NCBI GenBank assembly: GCA_944382875.1
Contig: CALWNQ010000007.1
Location: 1-64,000, forward strand
Direction: 5' to 3'
Origin: an uncultured Clostridia bacterium
GTDB lineage: Bacteria > Bacillota > Clostridia > Oscillospirales > Ruminococcaceae
DNA length: 64,000 nt
The position numbers and the translations under genes are program-made. This document shows, in pieces, positions 43,157 to 51,729 of the stretch (position 1 is its first letter; each line of letters begins with the position of its first letter). The notes below the pieces were generated by a model. It did not search any database. It saw only the letters and a list, made by a program, of their open reading frames with translations, and had not been told where the DNA came from.

Positions 43157-43987
43157 TTATTCTTTCAGCATTCCGGCATAAATCTCGCTTTTCTTAAACC
43201 CGGTTTCAGAAGCCGTAATCCGAGCCGCTTCCGTTGGCTTCATCCCATCCCCAGCCAACACTTTTGCCGCCGCAACCGCTTCTTCCAATGTGCAGGATTC
43301 TTTCTCCTCCTGTTCCGGCGCTCCCTCGACAATCAGCACAAACTCTCCTTTGGGCGCTTTTTCCTGAAAGTAGGCAACCGCACCCTCCAAATCAGTGCGG
43401 AGCACTTCCTCGTGCACTTTGGTCAGCTCCCGCGCCAGCGAAATCCGCCGGTTGCCAAACGCCTTATACAAATCCTGCAGGGTATTCTGCAATTTGTGGG
43501 GCGCTTCATAAAAAATCAGAGTATGAGGATCGTTCTTCAAAGACTCCAGATGCAGCTGCCGATTGTGGCGATTGGTGGAAAGGAATCCCTCAAAACAAAA
43601 GCGGGAAGTCGAGAGTCCGCTCAAGCAAAGCGCAGAAACGGCAGCACTCGGACCGGGAATTACCACCGCGGAAATACTGTTTTCCGCCGCAAGACGGACT
43701 AGATCTTCACCCGGGTCCGAAATGCACGGCATCCCGGCATCTGAAACCACAGCGCAGCTTTCCCCCTCCTGAATCCGGCGGATAATCATCATGCCACGTT
43801 CCCGCAGATTGTGTTCGTGATAGCTCACCATTGGCTTTTTGATTTCAAAATGGTTCAGCAACTTTAATGTTACCCGTGTATCCTCTGCCGCGATAAAATC
43901 CACCTGCTGCAGTGTTTCAATCGCACGCGGCGAAAAATCGGAAAGATTTCCGATCGGCGTGCCTACTACATATAAAATTCCGCTCAT
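43157..43987 (-). CDS. rsmI: 16S rRNA (cytidine1402-2'-O)-methyltransferase
   Basis: 276 residues; ATG 43987 overlaps the upstream gene's stop by four bases. It 2'-O-methylates C1402 in 16S rRNA. It is a tetrapyrrole-methylase fold protein: LYVVGTPIGNLSDFSPRA at the start, then AVVSDAGMPCISDPGEDLVR near residue 75, both diagnostic of RsmI. The C-terminal HTH-like tail (VLAGDGMKPTEAARITASE) is common in this family. Operon partner of the TrmN6-like gene. Confidence 0.96.
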   Translation of the reverse strand: MSGILYVVGTPIGNLSDFSPRAIETLQQVDFIAAEDTRVTLKLLNHFEIKKPMVSYHEHNLRERGMMIIRRIQEGESCAVVSDAGMPCISDPGEDLVRLAAENSISAVVIPGPSAAVSALCLSGLSTSRFCFEGFLSTNRHNRQLHLESLKNDPHTLIFYEAPHKLQNTLQDLYKAFGNRRISLARELTKVHEEVLRTDLEGAVAYFQEKAPKGEFVLIVEGAPEQEEKESCTLEEAVAAAKVLAGDGMKPTEAARITASETGFKKSEIYAGMLKE

Positions 43988-44751
43988 CGTGCTTTGTCCC
44001 TTTCTTCGTTGTTTACTGTCTGTATATTTCCGTATATTTTCAACATTTCGTTTGTAAAAGAGCCATCTGAATTCATGGCAGACAACGGCGGTTCTACCTG
44101 CATAAACGGTTTTGCACCCCGTTTTCCTTCAATCAAAAACAGCCAGGGGAGCGTCTGCGGATTCTTGGCGGCAAACCGCAGTCGTTTCGGTTCAATCTGA
44201 TGCGCGCGCATGGCACAAATGACGTCTGCCAGCCGCTCCGGGCGTTGGCAGAGACATAATCTCCCTCCAAATTTCAGCAGTCTTGCTGCGGTGCGGCAGA
44301 CATCGTCGATAGTACAGGAGAGTTCGTGCCGTGCAATGCATCGCCCCGGATCCTCGTTTAGAAAACCGGTCTGGGCAACTTTATAAGGCGGGTTACAAGT
44401 CACCAAATCCAGAGATCCGGCTGGAATGAGGCCATCCAGCGCACGCAAATCAGCTTCTATCGGCACAATCGTTTCTGCTGCACCAGAAGCATCCACAGTT
44501 CGACGGCATTGTTTAGCCGCATCCGCTTGCAATTCCACGGCGTAAATTTTATTCGGATAATACTTTTTGTACAACACCATTGGGATAATTCCACAGCCGG
44601 TTCCCAGATCTGCACACACATCCTTATGCCGGGCGGCAGCAAAATCCGCCAGCAAAAAAGCATCTGTACCGAATTTATGCACATCACTGACACAAACGCA
44701 CAGTTCCTGCCCAAGCGGACCGGTTCCCAACGATTCAAAATGGAGCGACAT
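43984..44751 (-). CDS. tRNA1(Val) (adenine37-N6)-methyltransferase-like protein
   Basis: 255 residues, ATG 44751 with AAAGGAG upstream. SAM-dependent N6-adenine methyltransferase: ADLGTGCGIIPMVL (motif I) near residue 45 and the catalytic NPPY in LVTCNPPYKVAQTG near residue 125. This matches the YfiC/TrmN6 family, commonly found next to rsmI in Firmicutes. Whether it modifies tRNA-Val or another tRNA cannot be seen. It lies just before the divergent tRNA-Leu gene. Confidence 0.88.
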   Translation of the reverse strand: MSLHFESLGTGPLGQELCVCVSDVHKFGTDAFLLADFAAARHKDVCADLGTGCGIIPMVLYKKYYPNKIYAVELQADAAKQCRRTVDASGAAETIVPIEADLRALDGLIPAGSLDLVTCNPPYKVAQTGFLNEDPGRCIARHELSCTIDDVCRTAARLLKFGGRLCLCQRPERLADVICAMRAHQIEPKRLRFAAKNPQTLPWLFLIEGKRGAKPFMQVEPPLSAMNSDGSFTNEMLKIYGNIQTVNNEERDKAR

Positions 44752-44836
44752 AATTCTCTCCTTTCTTTTATTACTCCCATTGTATCACAATCGAAACCAG
44801 CCCGCAAGAAAATCTGCAAAAAATTCCGAAAAACTC

Positions 44837-44866
44837 TTGACTTTTCCCCTCACTTTGTTGTATGAT
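44837..44866 (+). promoter_or_regulatory. Promoter of tRNA-Leu
   Basis: TTGACT (44837-44842), 18 bases, TATGAT (44861-44866), 11 bases before the mature 5' end. Confidence 0.75.
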
Positions 44867-44877
44867 AGTATAGTAAC

Positions 44878-44964
44878 GCCGGTATGATGGAATTGGCAGA
44901 CGTGACGGACTCAAAATCCGTTGGTAGCGATACCGTGTCGGTTCGACCCCGACTACCGGCACCA
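44878..44964 (+). tRNA. tRNA-Leu (anticodon CAA)
   Basis: 87 bases. Acceptor stem GCCGGTA / TACCGGC, encoded ACCA end, anticodon stem ACGGA / TCCGT around loop CTCAAAA (anticodon CAA), long variable arm typical of class II tRNA, and T arm GTCGG-TTCGACC-CCGAC. All elements pair. Confidence 0.97.
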
Positions 44965-44974
44965 GACTGGGTCT

Positions 44975-45008
44975 GGAGCAGAACACGCTCCGGGCTCTTT
45001 TCTTTTTC
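44975..45008 (+). terminator. Possible terminator of tRNA-Leu
   Basis: A GGAGC / GCTCC stem and then a CTCTTTTCTTTTT stretch. The stem is short, so confidence is moderate. Confidence 0.45.
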
Positions 45009-45072
45009 CAGTGGGAATGTCCCGCAATGAAAAAATATCTTTTTTGCAGTATTCATATTTTTGTGCAAACAA

Positions 45073-45113
45073 AAACCGCACACCTGGCAAATCCAGGTGT
45101 GCGGTTTTTTCAT
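45073..45113. repeat. Terminator hairpin, copy 1 of a 41-base direct repeat
   Basis: ACCGCACACCTGG / CCAGGTGTGCGGT stem, five-base loop, T-run on plus and AAAA-preceded T-run on minus. Copy 2 at 45771-45811 differs at two positions. It ends the XRE gene (minus) and perhaps read-through from tRNA-Leu. Confidence 0.8.
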
Positions 45114-45121
45114 TCATATTT

Positions 45122-45649
45122 TCATCGGATACCATAACGCTCGCAATAATCTAAAACAATTTGCCGAAAATGTTCACTTTTAAAATTTCGCTTTACATCT
45201 GTTAAATCAATATAATTTCCTAATTTTAAATTCTGTATTATTGCTTCTGCTACTAAACACTCAAATATATAATCATTCGAAAAAGCTTCTTCTACGTTTA
45301 TATTCATACCTTCATTGATTCCACGAATAGCATGGCGATAAATTAAATTATCTTTTCCAAGGTGTTTTCCCATATCATCTAGACACTGAATCCCCTGAAT
45401 CATATCAGAAACCGTTATTGTTCCCCGATAACACATCGCTTTCTTACCTCCATTCAAAATATAGTCTACCGTTGTTTCCAATACCTCTGCTAAATTAGAT
45501 AGTACTAATACATCTGGCGCTGTTTCTCCACGTTCCCATTTGCTCATTGCCTGGAATGATACGCCGAGTCGTTCTCCTAAGTCATTTTGTGTTAACCCTT
45601 TCCGCTTACGCAATATAGCAATCTGATTTCCAAGCTCCTGTAAATTCAT
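45122..45649 (-). CDS. XRE-family transcriptional regulator
   Basis: 175 residues, ATG 45649 with AAAGGAG upstream. Residues 1-60 are a standard XRE helix-turn-helix (LRKRKGLTQNDLGERLGVSF then QAMSKWERGETAPDV), followed by a C-terminal domain of about 100 residues (DDMGKHLGKDNLIYRHAI) without a known name. Its AT content is higher than the neighbours, and the gene with its promoter lies between two nearly identical terminators, which hints at a separate insertion. A perfect palindrome just downstream of its -10 suggests autoregulation. Confidence 0.9.
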   Translation of the reverse strand: MNLQELGNQIAILRKRKGLTQNDLGERLGVSFQAMSKWERGETAPDVLVLSNLAEVLETTVDYILNGGKKAMCYRGTITVSDMIQGIQCLDDMGKHLGKDNLIYRHAIRGINEGMNINVEEAFSNDYIFECLVAEAIIQNLKLGNYIDLTDVKRNFKSEHFRQIVLDYCERYGIR

Positions 45650-45674
45650 GGAGTATCTCCTTTCTGAATAGTTT

Positions 45675-45725
45675 AGAAAGCGCTTTCTGTAACATCATTA
45701 TAACGAATTTTAAATTCTGTTACAA
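45675..45725 (-). promoter_or_regulatory. Promoter and palindromic operator of the XRE gene
   Basis: Minus strand TTGTAA (45720-45725), 17 bases, TATAAT (45697-45702), followed by the perfect 14-bp palindrome AGAAAGCGCTTTCT (45675-45688) at the transcription start. Confidence 0.72.
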
Positions 45726-45770
45726 TAACGAAACCGTTGAAAACTTTTTGAAAAAGTTCAACCAAACTGA

Positions 45771-45811
45771 AAACCGCACACCCGGCAAATCCAGGTGTGC
45801 GGTTTTCTCAT
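45771..45811. repeat. Terminator hairpin, copy 2 of the direct repeat
   Basis: ACCGCACACCCGG / CCAGGTGTGCGGT stem with one mismatch relative to copy 1. The stop codon of the ABC permease (45808-45810) lies inside the repeat. Confidence 0.8.
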
Positions 45812-46587
45812 ACCAATTTCTTTTTTCGGAACAGCAGACTGCTAAAAAGTACCGCGGCGAAACATACGACTACCGCAAGTCCAATCGAAATACTGTAGTC
45901 CACCAGATCTGGTGCAGAGGTAAAATTACTGCCGAATGTATAAAGTGCAAAAGGATTATATCGGTTCCAACCCAGCGTTCCCAGTGCAGTTGTGAGGATA
46001 GTATGGAGCAAATAAAGAATTGCCACAAAAATACCGGCTTTTCCGGTTGCGCAACCGCACCCCAAAAGCAGACAGACCTGCATCGCAAAATACACCCCAA
46101 GTGCTAAAGCAGGTAAAAGAATATCTACAAACCCAATTTGATGGGTAAATAACAGCAGGGTAGTACCATAGGCTGTACAAACACCAAGCAAAACCGAAAT
46201 AAATACCAACGGCGGATAGACGAGAAATTTTGCATACAGGTACGCATCCCGATCAAAACCTAATGTCAGCGGAATTACCACACTCCGGCGCTTTTGTTCT
46301 CCGCCCGCTGTCCTCATCAGAAGCAGAAAAACAACCAGCATACCGGTCGAAACACAGTCAGCCGCATAGGAGGCCAAAGCCGTCTGCTGCCCAAAAACCC
46401 CGGACAAAGCTTCCAATGATGACATAGACGGCGCATCCTGAAACACTTCCATCAACAATGCCAAAAACCGGATCATAATGGGATCGAATAGCGAAAGGCC
46501 CAAAATAATCAGTAAAATTCCCAGAAGCCGGCCGGTTTTACAAAGCTCCAACCATTCTTTCTTAATTCCAGCCTTTAGCTGCAGCAT
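45808..46587 (-). CDS. ABC-2 type permease subunit
   Basis: 259 residues from ATG 46587 (AAGGTGG about 9 bases upstream; the GTG at 46593 is only 3 bases from it). Six hydrophobic segments; it opens LKAGIKKEWLELCKTGRLLG, the typical amphipathic start of ABC-2 exporters, and ends RKKKLV. It overlaps the ATPase gene by 26 bases. Together they form a two-gene exporter, of lipids, peptides or drugs. No regulator or peptide gene is adjacent, so the cargo is unknown. Confidence 0.87.
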   Translation of the reverse strand: MLQLKAGIKKEWLELCKTGRLLGILLIILGLSLFDPIMIRFLALLMEVFQDAPSMSSLEALSGVFGQQTALASYAADCVSTGMLVVFLLLMRTAGGEQKRRSVVIPLTLGFDRDAYLYAKFLVYPPLVFISVLLGVCTAYGTTLLLFTHQIGFVDILLPALALGVYFAMQVCLLLGCGCATGKAGIFVAILYLLHTILTTALGTLGWNRYNPFALYTFGSNFTSAPDLVDYSISIGLAVVVCFAAVLFSSLLFRKKKLV

Positions 46588-47491
46588 GCGCACCCACCAC
46601 CTTCAAATAAATTTGTTCCAATGTCGGACGAACAACCTGATAACTGCTGACTAAAATTTTATTTTCAGCAAGAATCCGGAATAACGCACGGTTTCCCTCT
46701 TCAAAATCTTCCGCAATTTCCACTTTGCCGCCGTGTTGTGTGAGGTTACAGGAAATTGCAAACGGACTCTTTGCAATTTTTTCTATCAAATCCGCTGGCA
46801 AATTCTCTGTTTCCAACATGATTTCATGTCCCGCATTGGCCCGCAACAGCTCGGCAATATTGCCTTCCAGCTGCAAAACACCGTTGTGCAGAATCCCGAC
46901 ACGGTCCGCTACCCGTTCTACATCAGAAAGAATATGGGTGGAGAGGATAACCGTTTTGCCCATTTCCTTGAGCTGTAAGATAATCTGCATCACTTCGGCG
47001 CGCCCCTGCGGGTCAAGTGCAGATGTTGGTTCATCCAGAATGAGAATATCCTTTCCCGAATACAATGCACAACCAATTCCGATCCGCTGCTTCATTCCGC
47101 GTGAAAATCCCTTGATTTTGCGGTCGATTGCATTTTCCAGTCCAATCAAACGAATGACTTCTTCGGTCCGCTTCCGGATATCTCCCTCATAACTGCATGC
47201 CGCAGCAATATAAGCAAAATACTGCCGGCAGGTCATATAATCAAAAAACTCTGGGGATTCTGGCAGATATCCAATCGGATGTTCTTCCATAACGGACAAA
47301 TCTTTTCCATTGATGCGCACTTCGCCACCATCTTTTTCTAAAAGACCAGTAACGATATTCATGGTTGTACTTTTCCCAGCACCGTTTTCTCCTAAAAAAC
47401 CGTATACCTCCCCTGGCTTGACCTCCATGTTCAAGCCATTTAATACCCTTTTGCTGCCAAACGATTTTTGCAGCCCGGATATTTCAATCAT
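46562..47491 (-). CDS. ABC-2 exporter ATP-binding protein
   Basis: 309 residues from ATG 47491 with GGAGGG upstream. Walker A FLGENGAGKSTTMNI near residue 35, signature FSRGMKQRIGIG, Walker B DILILDEPTSALDP, and the His switch ILSTHILSD. The C-terminal about 90 residues are the usual extension of ABC-2 exporter ATPases (NatA/CcmA type). First gene of the pair with the permease; the promoter is not obvious. Confidence 0.95.
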   Translation of the reverse strand: MIEISGLQKSFGSKRVLNGLNMEVKPGEVYGFLGENGAGKSTTMNIVTGLLEKDGGEVRINGKDLSVMEEHPIGYLPESPEFFDYMTCRQYFAYIAAACSYEGDIRKRTEEVIRLIGLENAIDRKIKGFSRGMKQRIGIGCALYSGKDILILDEPTSALDPQGRAEVMQIILQLKEMGKTVILSTHILSDVERVADRVGILHNGVLQLEGNIAELLRANAGHEIMLETENLPADLIEKIAKSPFAISCNLTQHGGKVEIAEDFEEGNRALFRILAENKILVSSYQVVRPTLEQIYLKVVGAHAAAKGWN

Positions 47492-47555
47492 TTGTGTCCC
47501 TCCCTTAGCTGTTTTGTATGATATATTGTAATACAGAACGATCTGTCTGTCAAGT

Positions 47556-47590
47556 AAAAAAGAGTTCCGCAAAAGACGGAACTCTTTCTA
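47556..47590 (-). terminator. Terminator of the phosphoesterase gene
   Basis: AAGAGTTCCG / CGGAACTCTT stem with T-runs on both sides; the minus-strand run TTTTTTACTT ends the phosphoesterase gene. Confidence 0.85.
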
Positions 47591-47593
47591 TTT

Positions 47594-49456
47594 TTATTCA
47601 TACAGAACATATCGGGCGCCGCCCATCCAGCTGCCTTCTTTAAAGTCAAAGCCATTGATACGAACGAAATCCTCACAGATCTCAACATAGATACCCTGAC
47701 TTCCTGTATAATTTCCTTCTTCCCGGCTCCAAAGACGGCTGACACAACCGGCATGAACCGTGCTGATTCCTTCCCCATAGCCGCTGTTTACATCGGTTTC
47801 CACATCCAGCGCATAATGCGTGTGACCGGAAATGAAAATCACCTGCGGATACTGTTCCAGAATTGCCATAAGCTCATCATTCTGCTGAATCGTCTCATAA
47901 TGACTTTCCGGAACTGTGTTCAATAAAGGCTGATGAGAAATCACAAAAATGGGTTGTTCAGGAGCACGTGCGGCTTCTTCAGCAAGGCCTTCCGCTAACC
48001 AGTCAAGCTGCTCCTGCGACATCCAGGAAACATCCGAACCAATTGCAACCGAATCCGGCTGCCCATCCGAGCCAATCACAAAAAAGCTGTACCCATCCAT
48101 ATCAAATTGATAATAATTGCCCGGCATTTGCGTATATTCCAGGAAATAATCAATCTGACGTTCTGGATCATCCCGATTGAGCATCATATCATGATTTCCA
48201 ATTGCAAAATAAACACTCGGCAAAGATTCCTGATAATTACTAATCGCATCCATCAGTTTCTCATACTCTGGTGTTTTACCATTATTGGTGATGTCTCCTG
48301 AAAGAATAAGGGCATCACTATCCGGCATGTATTTTGATACCTGTTTTAATGCATTCACAAAATTGCGATTAAAAACGTTGCTTGCAGATTGTGTTACATG
48401 AACATCCGAGAGAACTGTAAAGGAAGCCAGAACAGGGGAATCCCCCGACGAAATTCCCGAGGGCAACTCCAGTACAAAAGGTACAGCACTGCTCTTTTTC
48501 ACATGTGCTGTTCCAGGATACATATAAATATGGGTTGCTTCGGCGGGTGCTTCTTCATTGGTGCGGAACCAAACAGTATTGCTTTCCTCTGTGTCCAGAA
48601 TGGCAATTGGAGTATAGTCATCCAATATTCCTTGTTCATCGCCCCAATACAGCCAATAATAATCTTCCAGTTTCTTTTTACCTGAATTGATTATAATGCT
48701 GCCTTCTACTGTGCCGTTATGTGCATCAGAAGAACGACGATAAGCAGCACTTGTCTCAACCTGCTGCTGAATCGTAAAATCAAAAGATTCCTCCGGTATA
48801 TAGTCTGTGTCATCCGCAAACAGGTATATTTGATAATTACCGGGTGATAACTGAATAAACCGATTACTATTTCCTGTCAAAGAACCTGTCCAAATACAGG
48901 ATTCTTCATCAGAAAGATAAGCCCAAACCTTACTATACTCTTCTTCCGGATCTGCGCCTTTTTTATATATTCCAATCCACGCATTTTCTCCCAAAATGGA
49001 AGGATCATAGTATATAAAGCCATCCGTTCCCGCTGTATAATTCTGCCGGTTCGAATATAAAGAATCATCTGTAACAATCAGATCACCTCTGCCGGCTACA
49101 ACAGAAGAACTGCGATAATAAATAATACTGTATTCACCGGGAATCAACGGATAATCTTGAAACGCAACATTCAGAAACCCATTCGTATCCTCTGTTTCCC
49201 ATTCATACAATGGATTCTCAAACTGTTCATCGTTCTTTTCATAAATACTGATTCTACTGCCCGTATAACTTCCATAATACCGCATAGTAAAATCTTTTCC
49301 ATACGGTACAACATTTTGGTCCATTTGGAGTTGATTCACTTCAGCCGCACACGCTGGAGGCACAATTGTTGCCGGTGCAAAAACAAGCAGACACAATGTA
49401 AAAATAACAGTAAACAGCGCCGTACGATGTATCCCGTGTTTCCAATTGCGAAGCAA
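47594..49456 (-). CDS. Secreted calcineurin-like phosphoesterase
   Basis: 620 residues from TTG 49456 (AGAGG 8 bases upstream; no ATG available). Signal peptide: basic RNWKHGIHR, hydrophobic TALFTVIFTLCLLVFA, cleavage after ACA-A near residue 37. Three beta-rich segments follow (about 40-320). The metallophosphoesterase domain starts at SFTVLSDVHVTQ near residue 345, with GDITNNG, YFAIGNHDMML and FISGHTHYALD, so all metal ligands are present. Its substrate is unknown; cell-wall teichoic acid or nucleotide breakdown are possibilities. Single-gene unit. Confidence 0.88.
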   Translation of the reverse strand: MLRNWKHGIHRTALFTVIFTLCLLVFAPATIVPPACAAEVNQLQMDQNVVPYGKDFTMRYYGSYTGSRISIYEKNDEQFENPLYEWETEDTNGFLNVAFQDYPLIPGEYSIIYYRSSSVVAGRGDLIVTDDSLYSNRQNYTAGTDGFIYYDPSILGENAWIGIYKKGADPEEEYSKVWAYLSDEESCIWTGSLTGNSNRFIQLSPGNYQIYLFADDTDYIPEESFDFTIQQQVETSAAYRRSSDAHNGTVEGSIIINSGKKKLEDYYWLYWGDEQGILDDYTPIAILDTEESNTVWFRTNEEAPAEATHIYMYPGTAHVKKSSAVPFVLELPSGISSGDSPVLASFTVLSDVHVTQSASNVFNRNFVNALKQVSKYMPDSDALILSGDITNNGKTPEYEKLMDAISNYQESLPSVYFAIGNHDMMLNRDDPERQIDYFLEYTQMPGNYYQFDMDGYSFFVIGSDGQPDSVAIGSDVSWMSQEQLDWLAEGLAEEAARAPEQPIFVISHQPLLNTVPESHYETIQQNDELMAILEQYPQVIFISGHTHYALDVETDVNSGYGEGISTVHAGCVSRLWSREEGNYTGSQGIYVEICEDFVRINGFDFKEGSWMGGARYVLYE

Positions 49457-49610
49457 GCTAACAACCTCTTTTCTTTAAATTCGTAATCGTTAATAACATA
49501 CCACATTTTTTTGTAATATGCAAGTAAAATTCAACTATTTTCCCGTTTTCTACAAATATTTATCAAAAAATACGTAAAAATACAAAATCGAAACCTTATT
49601 TTTTGAAACA

Positions 49611-49638
49611 AAAAGGCCGTCCGAAATGGACGGCCTTT
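49611..49638 (-). terminator. Terminator of the thioesterase-serS unit
   Basis: AAAGGCCGTCC / GGACGGCCTTT stem with TTTTTGTTT on the minus strand. Confidence 0.85.
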
Positions 49639-49661
49639 GCCATGACTTTTTTCTCACCCTA

Positions 49662-50381
49662 TTAAGAGCGATATCCAAATTCGCATAAAAAGCAGTCATG
49701 ATCCCCAACTACGCCTTTTATGACCACGGTATAATCATCTGTTTGCTGTAAAAAGAGGGAAATGGTATCTCCCAAAACAGCCTGATGGATAAAATTAATT
49801 TGAAATGTATATAATTGCTTTTTCCGAAATTCCTCCGGTAAAACATCTACCGCAATATCGGAATACACAGCATTATAAACATGTCCGTTTGCATCCAGAT
49901 CGGAATACCGGACCTCCCGTTTTCCAACCGGTAAGCCTTCGTCCATTTTCAGCCTACGGCACGGCGGGCAATCTGCCTCGATTCCTGTCGGTTGCGCATT
50001 CGGAAAGGCAGATGGACGCAAAACCTGCCAGGTTGCAGGATCCACTAACATCCATGCTGTGCAGGCAGTCAACACACGGTTTCCTTCCGCATCCCGGACT
50101 TCAAAATCCCGTAAGAAAGAGGCTCCCTTGATTCCGCGCTCCCAGGTATCCGCCGTTAAAATTTCACGGGGGCAGGGAAGCCGGTCAAACCGGATGCTCA
50201 CTTTGGATACCAGAAATACAAATCCATGTTCCCAAAGCCAACGGTGATCCATTCCACGGGCGGCATAATGCGCATCTGCCATATCTGCCAGCAATCTGTT
50301 CGCTGCCGATATTTTCATCCTGCTCTGCGGATCACAATCGTAGAAATGGACTTCCTGTTCCCGGCGAAATATTTTTTCCAA
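49662..50381 (-). CDS. Acyl-ACP thioesterase (FatA-like)
   Basis: 239 residues from TTG 50381, which has GGAGG 8 bases upstream; the longer TTG at 50402 overlaps that site. Double hot-dog protein: EQEVHFYDCDPQSRMKISA at the start and REVRYSDLDANGHVYNAVY near residue 165, which supplies the Asn and His of the active site. It should release fatty acids from acyl carrier protein. It lies 36 bases downstream of serS and may be read from the same RNA. Confidence 0.9.
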   Translation of the reverse strand: MEKIFRREQEVHFYDCDPQSRMKISAANRLLADMADAHYAARGMDHRWLWEHGFVFLVSKVSIRFDRLPCPREILTADTWERGIKGASFLRDFEVRDAEGNRVLTACTAWMLVDPATWQVLRPSAFPNAQPTGIEADCPPCRRLKMDEGLPVGKREVRYSDLDANGHVYNAVYSDIAVDVLPEEFRKKQLYTFQINFIHQAVLGDTISLFLQQTDDYTVVIKGVVGDHDCFLCEFGYRS

Positions 50382-50417
50382 CGGAATCGCCTCCGAAATC
50401 AATGAATCTATGCTAAA

Positions 50418-51707
50418 TTACTTTGTCTTAGGAATCAGTTTTTCTTTTCCGCCCATATAAGGCCGAAGTGCAACTGGAATATTCACTGTACCATCTGCAT
50501 TCAGATTATTTTCCAAAAATGCAATGAGCATACGAGGGGGTGCAACAACCGTATTATTTAAGGTATGCGCAAAGTATTTGCCATCCTCACCGTTGACACG
50601 GATTTTCAGGCGGCGTGCCTGTGCATCGCCGAGGTTGGAACAGCTGCCCACCTCAAAGTATTTCTTCTGACGGGGAGACCAGGCTTCCACATCGATGGAT
50701 TTCACTTTCAGATCAGCAAGATCGCCGGAGCAGCATTCGAGTGTCCGAACCGGGATATCCATCGAACGGAACAGATCCACAGTATTCTGCCACAGTTTGT
50801 CAAACCACATTTTGCTGTCTTCCGGTTTGCAGACTACAATCATTTCCTGTTTTTCAAACTGATGGATCCGGTACACGCCCCGTTCTTCCAAACCGTGTGC
50901 GCCTTTTTCCTTCCGAAAACAAGGAGAGTAACTGGTCAGTGTCTGGGGAAGAGATTTTTCGTCCAGAATGGTATCGATGAACTTACCGATCATGGAATGT
51001 TCGCTGGTACCAATCAGATAGAGGTCTTCACCTTCGATTTTGTACATCATAGCATCCATTTCGTCAAAGCTCATAACACCGGTTACCACATTACTGCGGA
51101 TCATAAAAGGCGGTACACAATAGGTAAAGCCGCGATCAATCATAAAATCGCGCGCATAAGAAATCACGGCAGAGTGCAGCCGGGCGATATCACCCATCAG
51201 ATAATAGAATCCGTTGCCGGCTACTTTACGGGCACTGTCAAGGTCAATGCCGTTGAAAGATTCCATAATGTCGGTATGATAGGGGACTTCAAAATCCGGA
51301 ACAACCGGTTCACCGTATCTCTGCACCTCAACATTTTCGCTGTCATCCTTACCAATCGGAACACTGGGGTCGATGATGTTCGGAATCGTCATCATAATCT
51401 TGGTGACCTTTTCCTGAAGTTCTGTTTCCAGAGCTTCCAGCTCTGCCAAACGATCTGCCTGCTCCGCAACCTTTTTCTTCATTTCCTCAGCTTCTTCTTT
51501 TTTGCCCTGCGCCATTAGTCCGCCAATGCTCTTGGAAATCTTGTTACGGGAAGCACGCAGCTCGCTCGCTTCCTGCTGAGCAGCGCGGCTCTGCTTATCC
51601 AGCTCAATGACTTCATCGACAAGCGGAAGTTTCCGGTCCTGGAATTTTTTGCGGATGTTTTCTTTGACGATATCGGGGTTGTTTCTTAAAAATTTGATAT
51701 CCAGCAT
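50418..51707 (-). CDS. serS: Seryl-tRNA synthetase
   Basis: 429 residues from ATG 51707 (AGGAGG, 9 bases). An N-terminal tRNA-binding coiled-coil arm (about 30-105) precedes the class II catalytic core: motif 2 around SPCFRKEKGAHGLEERGVYR, with HQFEKQEMIVV, and motif 3 near the end with NTVVAPPRMLIAFLENN. It starts 22 bases after the parB stop, so it is probably transcribed with parAB. No T-box leader exists because there is no room upstream. Confidence 0.97.
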   Translation of the reverse strand: MLDIKFLRNNPDIVKENIRKKFQDRKLPLVDEVIELDKQSRAAQQEASELRASRNKISKSIGGLMAQGKKEEAEEMKKKVAEQADRLAELEALETELQEKVTKIMMTIPNIIDPSVPIGKDDSENVEVQRYGEPVVPDFEVPYHTDIMESFNGIDLDSARKVAGNGFYYLMGDIARLHSAVISYARDFMIDRGFTYCVPPFMIRSNVVTGVMSFDEMDAMMYKIEGEDLYLIGTSEHSMIGKFIDTILDEKSLPQTLTSYSPCFRKEKGAHGLEERGVYRIHQFEKQEMIVVCKPEDSKMWFDKLWQNTVDLFRSMDIPVRTLECCSGDLADLKVKSIDVEAWSPRQKKYFEVGSCSNLGDAQARRLKIRVNGEDGKYFAHTLNNTVVAPPRMLIAFLENNLNADGTVNIPVALRPYMGGKEKLIPKTK

Positions 51708-51729
51708 TGAAAAATGCCTCCTGTATTGT

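Noticed and set aside
45073-45811. Direct repeats as IS target duplication or CRISPR
   Set aside because: There are only two copies, both are terminator hairpins, no transposase lies between them, and 41 bases is too long for a target duplication.
51708-51729. T-box leader for serS
   Set aside because: Only 22 bases lie between parB and serS, too short for a T-box.
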